Shown: piece by piece, positions 1-6,738 of the stretch | Layout of the letters: every line of letters begins with the position of its first letter | Numbering within the stretch: position 1 is the stretch's first letter | NCBI GenBank assembly: GCA_032118015.1 | Contig: JAULYE010000186.1 | Coordinates: forward strand, 1-13,035 | Direction: 5' to 3' | DNA from: Casp-actino8 sp032118015 | GTDB taxonomy: Bacteria; Actinomycetota; Acidimicrobiia; Acidimicrobiales; Ilumatobacteraceae | DNA: 13,035 nt | Position numbers and translations under genes: made by a program | The notes under the pieces: model-generated | The model's database searches: none | Told to the model about the DNA's origin: nothing | What the model saw: the letters and a program-made list of their open reading frames with translations, nothing else

Positions 1-707
1 CTTTTCTTGAGGGAACGCTCGAGCAATGTGACGCCGCTCACTCTGCGCAACAACACGGTCATCACCACGGCGCCGATCAGACCCCACGCACCTGTGCCGG
101 TCTCAGCAGCAATCAATGCCAAACCCCACCACACGCAGGCATCGCCGAAGTAATTGGGATGGCGCGTGTACTTCCACAAACCAGAACTCATGACCTTGCC
201 AGCGTTGGACTCATCAGCTTTGAAACGCGCCAGCTGTGCATCTCCGACAACTTCGAAGAACAAGCCGAGCGCGAACACTCCCACGCCGATCCATGCCAGG
301 ACTCCGACCGAAGGTGTGGCGTCGGTCTGACCGATCTGCACGGGCAACGAGACGACCCACATCAACACACCCTGCAGACCGAACACGGTGATCAGGCTCA
401 CCCACGAGAAGCGATCGCCCCAGTTCTTTCGCATCGCGCGATAGCGATAATCCTCTCCATGACCAGCATTGCGCCACAGCAGATACACCGCCAGTCGCAT
501 TCCCCAGATCGTCGTCAGGATGGTCAACAGCCACTGCCGTGTCTCGTCCCCATCACCAATGATTCGAGCAACCCATGCAGTGAGCACGAAACCGGCACCC
601 CACACGATGTCGACGATCGACGCATTGCCGATCACCACACTGATGAACCACGTCGTCACCATCAAGGCCGCAATTGCGACCGCCGACCACATCATGACGT
701 CACCCAT
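1..707 (-). CDS. DUF1295 family membrane protein, 3' end cut by window edge
   Basis: This is an integral membrane protein of the DUF1295 family, related to the C-terminal domain of steroid 5-alpha-reductases; the substrate is unknown. Reading from the ATG at 707, 235 codons are visible and the frame is still open at base 1. I expect only some 20-30 residues to be missing. Visible signs are an N-terminal D-I-V-W segment (residues 33-36), H-G-E-D-Y-R-Y (83-89), and the family signature S-G-L-W followed by R-H-P-N-Y-F-G (175-188), with several hydrophobic helices between. The start is well supported: GAAGGGAG lies 5 bases upstream. The ATG overlaps the end of the acyltransferase gene by 8 bases (ATGGGTGA), so the two are probably co-transcribed and translationally coupled. 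In other bacteria DUF1295 genes often sit beside fatty-acid-modifying enzymes, so a role in lipid or isoprenoid reduction is plausible but is inference. Family assignment is firm; function is not. Confidence 0.9.
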   Translation of the reverse strand, partial: MGDVMMWSAVAIAALMVTTWFISVVIGNASIVDIVWGAGFVLTAWVARIIGDGDETRQWLLTILTTIWGMRLAVYLLWRNAGHGEDYRYRAMRKNWGDRFSWVSLITVFGLQGVLMWVVSLPVQIGQTDATPSVGVLAWIGVGVFALGLFFEVVGDAQLARFKADESNAGKVMSSGLWKYTRHPNYFGDACVWWGLALIAAETGTGAWGLIGAVVMTVLLRRVSGVTLLERSLKK

Positions 708-1710
708 GGCGACTCCCTTCGGATGTCTTTTGTCTTTCGGTCAATGCCGAATCGATCTTCTTGTCGATCTCGACCCACCGCTCGTCCAGCCATCGGGTGA
801 ACGCTTCATTGGATTCGACATCGACTTTTGGGACACTTGCCCGGGCAAACCGCTCGAAGACGACGTGCACTGGCGGTAATGGGCGCGCAAGCGCACCATA
901 GATCCCGCCGAACGTATCGAGACCTTCGAACCCGATATGCCAGGCAATGACAATGTCTGCGCTCAGATTTCCCCGTGCCATTGCAGCAGCTCCCGAGGGT
1001 CGCGGTGGCATCAAGTGCTGCACATCTGCAAGAAGCCGTCCGCGTTCAGGGTCTTTGGCGGAGATTCTCTCCATCGCCTTGACACGCTTCACCGGATTGG
1101 CACGGGTTCCCTCAGGAAAGATGATGCCAACAGTCGATGCATCCATATCCGACACGAGACGCTCCAATGCCTGCAGTTCTGGAGTTGAATCGGGCGCAAA
1201 CCTGTCGAGAAAATGGTTCGGCAGTCTCCCGCCAACAACGTCGAGACATGGATCGATGAGCAGTTCTTTCTTCAACACGTAACGCGGGTTCATCCGTGCG
1301 AGATCGGAAACGACGTATGCAGACACGAGAGAGTCCGCCAGGCTCGCGTGACGCGCGAAGAGCAAGACCGGTCCGGGCTGGAGGGCATCCACGTTGTCGA
1401 CGGTGACGCTGATCCCGCAGAGGACTCGCAGAGCGCGCAACAAGTGCCGAGCCCACCATCTCTGCAATCCGTAATGGGCGCGCAGATTTCGCCGTTGTCC
1501 GGTGATCCAGAAGATGAATGACACCGTGACCCCGGCAATCTCCAGCCACGACCAGGCGACGGCAAACGAAAGCAGTCGGACGGTCGGCAACCGGAACGAA
1601 CGACGAGCGATGTCGACGATCAATGCCACCGGCAACCACAGCGGTGAAAGAGCGACGAGGAGGAACCCCAGGAGATATAGACCAGGGATCGTGGCCAAGC
1701 GCCTCTTCAT
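700..1710 (-). CDS. PlsC-type 1-acylglycerol-3-phosphate acyltransferase-like membrane protein
   Basis: This 336-residue protein is a lysophospholipid acyltransferase (PlsC/LPLAT) family member, which transfers an acyl chain to a glycerophosphate or similar lipid acceptor at the membrane. Two hydrophobic segments lie in residues 8-34 and about 43-70. The catalytic H-x4-D motif is R-H-A-S-L-A-D (H121, D126), and the acceptor-binding motif F-P-E-G-T-R is at 198-203. It is longer than a classical PlsC (about 240 residues), because of the N-terminal membrane region and a C-terminal extension. This resembles the larger bacterial acyltransferases whose acceptors are not known. The C-terminus is basic and acidic in turn and ends in the overlap with the DUF1295 gene. 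No Shine-Dalgarno sequence precedes the ATG, but TACGAT lies six bases upstream, so the message may be leaderless. The exact acceptor cannot be told from sequence. Confidence 0.88.
   Translation of the reverse strand: MKRRLATIPGLYLLGFLLVALSPLWLPVALIVDIARRSFRLPTVRLLSFAVAWSWLEIAGVTVSFIFWITGQRRNLRAHYGLQRWWARHLLRALRVLCGISVTVDNVDALQPGPVLLFARHASLADSLVSAYVVSDLARMNPRYVLKKELLIDPCLDVVGGRLPNHFLDRFAPDSTPELQALERLVSDMDASTVGIIFPEGTRANPVKRVKAMERISAKDPERGRLLADVQHLMPPRPSGAAAMARGNLSADIVIAWHIGFEGLDTFGGIYGALARPLPPVHVVFERFARASVPKVDVESNEAFTRWLDERWVEIDKKIDSALTERQKTSEGSRHG
713..720 (-). promoter_or_regulatory. Ribosome binding site deciding the DUF1295 start at 707
   Basis: On the minus strand GAAGGGAG lies five bases before the ATG at 707, inside the last codons of the acyltransferase gene. 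It fixes the start of the left DUF1295 gene and supports coupled translation across the 8-base overlap. Confidence 0.7.
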
Positions 1711-1716
1711 GACCCG

Positions 1717-1722
1717 ATCGTA
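1717..1722 (-). promoter_or_regulatory. Possible -10 element of a leaderless acyltransferase transcript
   Basis: TACGAT on the minus strand fits the actinobacterial TANNNT -10 form and ends six bases before the ATG at 1710. Transcription would then begin at or next to the start codon. No Shine-Dalgarno sequence competes with this reading. The -35 region at 17-base spacing (GTGATC) is only a partial match, so this is tentative. Confidence 0.3.
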
Positions 1723-1775
1723 GGTGTCGATCGAACCCTGATCACCACGGAGAACTCCAATTCGGACGCTCGTAT

Positions 1776-1784
1776 GGAGCAGGA
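1776..1784 (+). promoter_or_regulatory. Ribosome binding site deciding the second DUF1295 start at 1792
   Basis: GGAG (1776-1779) and AGGA (1781-1784) stand 12 and 7 bases before the ATG at 1792, while the ATG at 1774 has no such site. This favours the shorter, 309-residue product. Confidence 0.5.
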
Positions 1785-1791
1785 TGAATGG

Positions 1792-2721
1792 ATGACCGAT
1801 TCCAGCCCCTCCACGTCATCCTCCAATCCCATGGCTGCGAACTGGGGACGCGGCCGCTCATTGGCCTATGTCCTCGTGCTGTACATCGTCGCCGTCATCG
1901 GCTCCCTGCTCGCTGCCGCACCCTGGGGAACGGATCATCCCCTGACTGCTCTGTTCGTCGGATTCGCCGTGACCGTCGCCATCGTCTACGTCGGCAGCCA
2001 GATCGTGGTGAACGGTTCGACCTTCGATCCGTGGTGGAGCGTGATCCCCCCTGCCTACGCAATCTGGTTCGCCATTCTCTTCGACGAGGCAGATGGCTTC
2101 ACCTCCGGTGATCAGCGTCGCTGGATCGCAGCAGGAGTCACTGTGCTCTGGGGCGGACGCCTGACAGCCAACTGGGCGATCGGCTGGCCGGGACTGCACC
2201 ACGAAGATTGGCGGTACCGCATGCTCTACGACACGCTGCCGCTTCCCCGCTGGGCGGTCAGTTTGTTGTGTGTCCATGTCTTTCCAATGGCCATCGTCGC
2301 TCTCGGTTCGATCCCACTCGTCGGCATCGCCACACATTCGGACCGAGGCCTCGGCATCTTCGACGTCCTCGGACTCCTTGCTGCACTCAGCGCCACGGCG
2401 TTCGAACACTTCGCCGATATCGACCTACGGCGTTTCAATCGAACGAAGAAGCCTGGAGATGTCCTTGCGAGCGGTCTGTGGTCGCGGTCGCGACACCCGA
2501 ACTACTTTGGCGAAATCATGTTCTGGTGGGCTCTGTGGATGCTTGTGATCGCTGCTGATCCTGATTCGTGGTGGATGGTGATTGGACCTTTGGCCATGAC
2601 GGCAATGTTCCTTGCAGCATCGATCCCCATGGCGGAAAAACGCAGTGCCGAGCGGCGACCGGACTGGGAGACCTACAAGTCGAACACCCCGATGCTCATC
2701 CCCCGCTTGCGCAAGCGCTGA
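1792..2721 (+). CDS. DUF1295 family membrane protein, second paralog
   Basis: This 309-residue polytopic membrane protein belongs to the same family as the gene at 1-707 but is clearly a different subfamily. It has H-H-E-D-W-R-Y (136-142) and S-G-L-W then R-H-P-N-Y-F-G (227-240), the steroid-reductase-like C-terminal signature. In place of the D-I-V-W segment of the other paralog it has F-D-P-W-W (78-82). Its C-terminal R-P-D-W-E-T-Y-K segment is the usual family ending. I chose the ATG at 1792 because GGAG and AGGA stand 12 and 7 bases before it. An in-frame ATG at 1774 would add six residues and has no obvious ribosome site. It is divergent from the acyltransferase across a short spacer that must hold both promoters. 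The reaction is unknown; NAD(P)H-dependent reduction of a lipid or isoprenoid is the family-based guess. Confidence 0.88.
   Translation: MTDSSPSTSSSNPMAANWGRGRSLAYVLVLYIVAVIGSLLAAAPWGTDHPLTALFVGFAVTVAIVYVGSQIVVNGSTFDPWWSVIPPAYAIWFAILFDEADGFTSGDQRRWIAAGVTVLWGGRLTANWAIGWPGLHHEDWRYRMLYDTLPLPRWAVSLLCVHVFPMAIVALGSIPLVGIATHSDRGLGIFDVLGLLAALSATAFEHFADIDLRRFNRTKKPGDVLASGLWSRSRHPNYFGEIMFWWALWMLVIAADPDSWWMVIGPLAMTAMFLAASIPMAEKRSAERRPDWETYKSNTPMLIPRLRKR
2704..2717. repeat. 14-base perfect palindrome at the end of the second DUF1295 gene
   Basis: CGCTTGCGCAAGCG is its own reverse complement and covers the last codons before the stop at 2719-2721. It could fold into a 5-base-pair hairpin with a GCGC loop. 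No T-run follows, so it is not a standard intrinsic terminator; a weak terminator or a chance product of Arg/Lys codons are both possible. Confidence 0.4.
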
Positions 2722-2836
2722 GCACACTCGTTCGCATCCTCCGTCATCAGTTCCAGGCGGATCTCCGTCTCAAAAAAACCGGAAGATTTCCTCAGATCTC
2801 CCTCAAGGTCCACTCTCCCAGGACCGATAGACCTGC
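2722..2836. other. Intergenic spacer before the GGDEF-EAL gene
   Basis: These 115 bases hold no ORF of note. I see a seven-A run (2772-2778), a small inverted repeat GGAA-GAT-TTCC (2781-2791) and no clear promoter or ribosome site. An in-frame TAG at 2828 blocks any N-terminal extension of the GGDEF-EAL protein. Confidence 0.5.
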
Positions 2837-4315
2837 GTGCTGATCCAGGGACTCCCCGCAATCGACCTCCTCACAGGCAGCGTCATTGCTGCTGCACCTG
2901 CGGTCGCCACCTTCCACCGCCATCACCTGCGCACCAAGAAGCGGCTCGCTCAGTTGGAACGTACCCAAACACAGTTGGCGGACATCAACGCCCAGCTCAC
3001 CCATGCGGTTTCTCATGACTTCCTGACCGGTCTCATGAACCGCCAGGGACTTCTCGACCACCTGGAGAAGACCCTGCGCGACGAAGATCGGATCAACAAG
3101 ATTGCTGTGATGTTTCTCGACATCGACCGCTTCAAGGGTGTCAACGACTCGCTCGGGCACGATGCCGGGGACTATCTGCTGCGCACGATTGCTGAGCGAT
3201 TGCGCGACGAACTACCCACTGGCTGCCAGGTCGGCCGCCTCGGAGGCGACGAATTCGTCGTCGTGATGTCGAATGCTGCCCATCTCGACGATGTGCTCGA
3301 TCTCGCAAAGAAGATCGCCCGCGAACTCGACGAACCGATCGAAATCAACGGTCGTCCACTGCGCATCTCGACGAGCATCGGAGTCGCCATCGGCCCGGAT
3401 GGGGACGACAGTGCTCGAGACATGATCAGCTTCGCAAACGCCGCTCTGCACCGGGCCAAACACGCTGGTCGCAATCGTGTCGAGATCTTCACGCCTCTCA
3501 TCCGAACCGAGATGCAGGTACGCGCGACAGAAGAAGACTCGCTGCGTCGATCGATCGAAGCAGGAGACGTCGTTCCGTTCTTCCAGCCGGAATACGACGC
3601 CACGAGTGGCACGGTGATCGGCGCAGAGATCTTGGCGCGTTGGTTGCGCAACGACGGCACGATCACCACCGCTTCGGTCATGCTCTCCCTTGCAGATGAT
3701 GCCAGCACACTCGACCGCCTGACTGGGGTGGTGATGAAGCAGGCCGCTCCGATCATCCATCGCCTCACAGCACTCGGTCTTCCAGCCGGCTTCCGTTTCC
3801 GTGTCAATCTGCCTCATGTGTGCACGCCCAGTGCGTGGCGATCCGGATACATGGGTTCGTATTTCGAAGACGTCAACCTGCATCTCATCACCATCGACGT
3901 TCGTGAGTCTGCCATCGAGACTGATTTGGAGACAGCTATCGACGTTCTCGCGGACTTGCGCTCGCGCGGTGCCCGTATCTGCCTCGAAGTCGACGCTCTC
4001 GAAGGAACGTCGCTGCACGTCCTGCGAGCTCTCCCACTCGATGAGATCCGCGTCGATCGCACACACGTCGACTCACTTTCCGCACGAACCGACGACCGGT
4101 CACTGGTGCGCACCATGGTCAATGTGGCCATGGACATGGGACTCATCGTCTCAGCCGACGGAGTCGAAACCGGAGCCCAAGCCGACGCACTCCTTGCTCT
4201 TGGATGCTCCCGACATCAGGGGCACCTATATTCCCCTGCCGTGACGACATGGGCGATCGAAGACGTGATCCTTGCAACCTCAGTTGATGCCACAGTTATC
4301 CAATTGATGACGTAA
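2837..4315 (+). CDS. GGDEF-EAL protein: active-looking diguanylate cyclase with degenerate EAL domain
   Basis: This 492-residue signalling protein should make, and perhaps sense, cyclic di-GMP. A short N-terminus (residues 9-27) is hydrophobic enough for one membrane helix. A charged helical linker (about 33-58) then leads into the GGDEF domain (about 60-215), with D-F-L-T-G-L-M-N-R, D-I-D-R-F-K, the N-D-S-L-G-H segment and an intact GGDEF at 136-140. No R-x-x-D inhibitory site precedes the motif. The EAL domain (about 235-485) is recognisable but eroded: EAL is E-I-L (264-266), the D-D pair of the DDFGTG loop is E384-V385, the catalytic K before I-D is R405, and A-E-G-V-E is A-D-G-V-E. N324, E357, D407 and Q461-G462 remain. 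Net synthesis of c-di-GMP with a non-catalytic EAL is the likely behaviour. The start is a GTG; an in-frame TAG at 2828 rules out a longer N-terminus, and no good ribosome site is visible. Confidence 0.92.
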   Translation: MLIQGLPAIDLLTGSVIAAAPAVATFHRHHLRTKKRLAQLERTQTQLADINAQLTHAVSHDFLTGLMNRQGLLDHLEKTLRDEDRINKIAVMFLDIDRFKGVNDSLGHDAGDYLLRTIAERLRDELPTGCQVGRLGGDEFVVVMSNAAHLDDVLDLAKKIARELDEPIEINGRPLRISTSIGVAIGPDGDDSARDMISFANAALHRAKHAGRNRVEIFTPLIRTEMQVRATEEDSLRRSIEAGDVVPFFQPEYDATSGTVIGAEILARWLRNDGTITTASVMLSLADDASTLDRLTGVVMKQAAPIIHRLTALGLPAGFRFRVNLPHVCTPSAWRSGYMGSYFEDVNLHLITIDVRESAIETDLETAIDVLADLRSRGARICLEVDALEGTSLHVLRALPLDEIRVDRTHVDSLSARTDDRSLVRTMVNVAMDMGLIVSADGVETGAQADALLALGCSRHQGHLYSPAVTTWAIEDVILATSVDATVIQLMT

Positions 4316-4327
4316 CGTCTCTCCTTC

Positions 4328-5239
4328 GTGTCAGTCAAACGTTCCGGCGTCCTGTGGATGCTCTCCAGTGCTGGGGCGTATTCGCTCTTCACGGTTTTCG
4401 GCAAGAACGTCCTCGAGGAAATCGACACCTCGGACGTACTGCTGTGGCGATTCCTGATCGCAGTTCCCGTTGCCTGGGCTTTCATTGTTGTGCGAGCTCG
4501 GATGGGAGGGCCTGGACCATTTTCTGTCGCGTGGAAGCCGCGCTTTCTGGCCGGTGTGGCATTCGGGGCAGTCGCCTGGATGGCCTTTGCTGGCCTCGAC
4601 AGCCTTCCTGCTGCCCTGTACATCGTGATCATCTACACGTACCCGGCCATGGTTGCCATCGGATCATGGTTGCTGGGCAAGCCCACGTCACGACACATCT
4701 GGGTCGCGGTCGGCATCACTCTTCTCGGAATCGCGTTCACCGTGCCAGAAATTCTCGACGGTGCAGGAGATGCAAAACTGTACGGAGTCGTGATGACTCT
4801 CGGCAATGCATTGCTCTACGCCGGATACGTGCTCTACAGCGAGCGTCTCGTCACTGGCGAGTCCGCAGGTGACGGGCTCGTCGCATCAGCATGGAGTCTG
4901 ACGGGATCGCTCACGTTCGCAGCAGTTGTGACCGCCTTCTCCTGGCCGGTGTCAGCCCCTGAATCACCCGGAGGCATCGGGTCGATGATCGGTCTGGCCG
5001 TTGTCAGCACGGTCATTGCCAGCATGGCTTTCTTCCTCGGCGTTCGCCATCTCGGGCCTGCACCGGCAGCACTGATCGCAGCGACCGAACCAGTGCTCAC
5101 TTTGATCTGGATCGTCACGATCCTGCACGAGTCATTGCAACCGATTCAGCTGCTCGGTGCATCACTGGTGATCGCCGGAGTCATTTGGTCTCAGCGTCCA
5201 CCGAAACGCCAGCCCACTACTCAATCGACCAGCGCCTGA
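4328..5239 (+). CDS. EamA/DMT-superfamily transporter (10-helix metabolite exporter)
   Basis: This 303-residue inner-membrane permease belongs to the drug/metabolite transporter superfamily and has two EamA repeats (about 8-140 and 152-288), giving ten predicted helices. Family marks are Y-T-Y-P (103-106) leading into the helix-5 segment of the first repeat, and E-P-V-L-T near residue 254 with L-H-E-S-L at 266-270 in the second. Members export amino acids, purines or other small metabolites, and the substrate cannot be read from sequence. It starts with GTG 12 bases after the stop of the GGDEF-EAL gene and has no clear Shine-Dalgarno sequence, so translation probably depends on read-through by ribosomes from the upstream gene. 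Whether transport is linked to c-di-GMP signalling is only suggested by this adjacency. Its last 19 bases overlap the end of the convergent secreted-protein gene. Confidence 0.88.
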   Translation: MSVKRSGVLWMLSSAGAYSLFTVFGKNVLEEIDTSDVLLWRFLIAVPVAWAFIVVRARMGGPGPFSVAWKPRFLAGVAFGAVAWMAFAGLDSLPAALYIVIIYTYPAMVAIGSWLLGKPTSRHIWVAVGITLLGIAFTVPEILDGAGDAKLYGVVMTLGNALLYAGYVLYSERLVTGESAGDGLVASAWSLTGSLTFAAVVTAFSWPVSAPESPGGIGSMIGLAVVSTVIASMAFFLGVRHLGPAPAALIAATEPVLTLIWIVTILHESLQPIQLLGASLVIAGVIWSQRPPKRQPTTQSTSA

Positions 5240-6054
5240 AGCTCGTCCACGCGCACCGACAGACGGGTCGTCGTACGCTCTGTGGGCAATGATCCACCTC
5301 CGCCGGTGTTCGATGTCCACGAGATACGCCACTCGACATCGACGCTGGCACCGAACACTCCTCCTGGGCGACTCACCGACGAGTGCTGATAGGTGTAGGA
5401 GCACTGCGAAGGTGCCTCGTCTCCGAGCGATTCTTGCCATGGCCGACCCGGCCCCGTACACGTCACCGTTCCTGTTCGCGACCCGCCTGACGTTCCATCA
5501 TCTTGTGACGTGAAGCGCAGGCCGACTGGTGTTGCTGTCGTTCGTGCCCAGATGGGACCTGAATCACCTGGGATCCACGCAAAGGCACTCACCGGAACCC
5601 ACAGAATTGGATCGATCCACAGCCACGTCGATGAATTGACGACTCCGGCTTCGGGAGGTGGAGCCATCGACACTCTGGGTCGCGCGAGCCTGCTGCGAAC
5701 GGTGACGGCTGCGCGCTGGGCCAACTGACGAGGAGTTGCCTGAGCAACCCAGACCAGATCCGTTCCATTGGGTCCAATGCGTTCATAGAGGAAATACCGA
5801 ATTCCATCGATGACCTTGCTGATGTTGCCCGAACGACCAATACCTGCGTCATGGGTGACGAGTCGTCTCCATGTATGTGTCGACGACGTGCCTTGTGTTG
5901 GCATGCTCGACGAGGTCTGCACTCCAGCAAAGATGACACCGTCGACGACCCCACCAGTGCCAGCATCTGCTGCGTGGCTTCGATCCGTGACAAAGGCCTG
6001 CAATCCAAAGGCGATGAGCGCGCCAGCGGTGATCATCGACGTTGCCTTCTTCAT
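5221..6054 (-). CDS. Secreted PKD-like protein of unknown function
   Basis: This is a 277-residue exported protein. The N-terminus (M-K-K-A-T then a hydrophobic run to about residue 21) is a Sec signal peptide with a likely cleavage site after S-H-A near residue 28. A Ser/Thr-rich stretch follows. Then comes a segment resembling an actinobacterial secreted family I know only as hypothetical: W-L-W-I-D (144-148), a T-A-T-P-V run, V-T-C-T-G-P-G-x-P-W (197-206) and C-S-Y-T-Y (218-222), ending in E-W-R-I-S-W-T. This looks like a PKD-type beta sandwich held by a C199-C218 disulfide. The usual M-G-D-G turn is replaced by S-Q-D-D-G. The start is the ATG inside an ATGA overlap with the upstream lipoprotein gene, which fits the signal peptide exactly. 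A start at 6144 would place 30 arginine-rich residues before it. Function unknown; probably a surface partner of the lipoprotein. Confidence 0.8.
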   Translation of the reverse strand: MKKATSMITAGALIAFGLQAFVTDRSHAADAGTGGVVDGVIFAGVQTSSSMPTQGTSSTHTWRRLVTHDAGIGRSGNISKVIDGIRYFLYERIGPNGTDLVWVAQATPRQLAQRAAVTVRSRLARPRVSMAPPPEAGVVNSSTWLWIDPILWVPVSAFAWIPGDSGPIWARTTATPVGLRFTSQDDGTSGGSRTGTVTCTGPGRPWQESLGDEAPSQCSYTYQHSSVSRPGGVFGASVDVEWRISWTSNTGGGGSLPTERTTTRLSVRVDELQALVD

Positions 6055-6662
6055 TCGTCTACACACAGATCTTTCTCCACAGCCCACTCGAGAACGTCTT
6101 CGTCGCTCCATAACCATTCCTCTCCGGTTTCGACAAGTGTCCATTCACTGCGCGCGCTGTACAGCGAGTCGTCGTACACGGCCGATTCAATGACGAGAAC
6201 TGTGTCGTCGACCAGACACGTCGCCACTGTTGCACGACCGGGATCGGTGACAACAAGAGCATCGATCTGTACCCGCAACGAGCCGCGATCCGAAGCCGTG
6301 ATGCCATTGTCGATCCGATCCTGCATGAGCTCGGTCAAGCGGTTGAAGATGGTGCTTCCTGTGACAGCGAGTCGAGCCACATCACATTCCTGAGGTGCGC
6401 GGCCACATTGCACTCGACGTTCGACAAGTTGCTCGAACGCCTGTGCAATTCGGTCATGGGGTTCGGACTCGACATCTTCGGCTGGCAACTCCGATGAGGG
6501 CAACGATGCCACCGGAGTCCATGCCGATGTCGGCGGTGACGTCCACTGAACCTGCAGTTCCGTCGAATTCGATCCAGTCTGGGAGGTACCGCATCCAACC
6601 ACACCAGCGAGCACTCCCCCGCACACAACTCCGTACATGACACCACGACAGCGAATCTTCAT
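6051..6662 (-). CDS. Conserved cysteine-rich lipoprotein of unknown function
   Basis: This 203-residue protein has a lipoprotein signal peptide: M-K-I-R-C-R, a hydrophobic stretch, and lipobox V-V-G-C with C24 as the lipid-carrying residue. A Ser/Pro-rich linker (25-65) reaches a compact domain (about 66-203) with four cysteines (86, 93, 149, 200), probably two disulfides. The C-terminal half (V-A-T-C-L-V-D-D-T, then R-S-E-W-T-L-V-E and W-L-W-S-D-E) alternates like an NTF2/SnoaL-type cone fold. That fold call is inference. I chose the ATG at 6662 because AGGA lies 8 bases and GGAG 3 bases before it; ATGs at 6671 and 6683 are poorer. The stop codon overlaps the start of the PKD-like gene as ATGA, so the two products are made together and both go to the envelope. 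I do not know a function for either. Confidence 0.82.
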   Translation of the reverse strand: MKIRCRGVMYGVVCGGVLAGVVGCGTSQTGSNSTELQVQWTSPPTSAWTPVASLPSSELPAEDVESEPHDRIAQAFEQLVERRVQCGRAPQECDVARLAVTGSTIFNRLTELMQDRIDNGITASDRGSLRVQIDALVVTDPGRATVATCLVDDTVLVIESAVYDDSLYSARSEWTLVETGEEWLWSDEDVLEWAVEKDLCVDE

Positions 6663-6665
6663 GAA

Positions 6666-6674
6666 CTCCATCCT
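6666..6674 (-). promoter_or_regulatory. Ribosome binding site deciding the lipoprotein start at 6662
   Basis: AGGA (6674-6671) and GGAG (6669-6666) on the minus strand precede the ATG at 6662 by 8 and 3 bases. They support this start over the ATGs at 6671 and 6683, and give a normal-length lipoprotein signal peptide. Confidence 0.5.
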
Positions 6675-6687
6675 GGAATTCATCTTC

Positions 6688-6693
6688 TTGACA
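6688..6693 (+). promoter_or_regulatory. Possible -35 hexamer upstream of phoD
   Basis: TTGACA is a perfect -35 match in the 76-base spacer between the divergent lipoprotein and phoD genes. No good TANNNT lies 16-18 bases downstream, so the promoter is unproven. A short imperfect palindrome TCTG-A-CAGA (6722-6730) sits between it and the phoD start and could bind a regulator. Confidence 0.2.
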
Positions 6694-6738
6694 CACCATC
6701 GGTCGTTCGGCCGTTGTGCCGTCTGACAGACTCACCAC

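Noticed and set aside
159..800. Plus-strand reading frame of 213 codons
   Set aside because: It is antisense to the left DUF1295 gene, has a histidine- and arginine-rich composition without hydrophobic or domain structure, and no family features.
2772..2791. Intrinsic terminator after the second DUF1295 gene, suggested by a run of seven A and the GGAA-GAT-TTCC repeat
   Set aside because: The inverted repeat has a stem of only four base pairs, and neither strand shows a GC-rich hairpin directly followed by a T-run.
3212..4066. Minus-strand reading frame of 284 codons
   Set aside because: It lies wholly antisense to the GGDEF-EAL gene, whose motifs prove that frame; the antisense protein shows no recognisable domain.
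6055..6144. Longer N-terminus for the secreted PKD-like protein
   Set aside because: It would put 30 arginine-rich residues before a perfect signal peptide, and the ATGA overlap already supplies the start at 6054.
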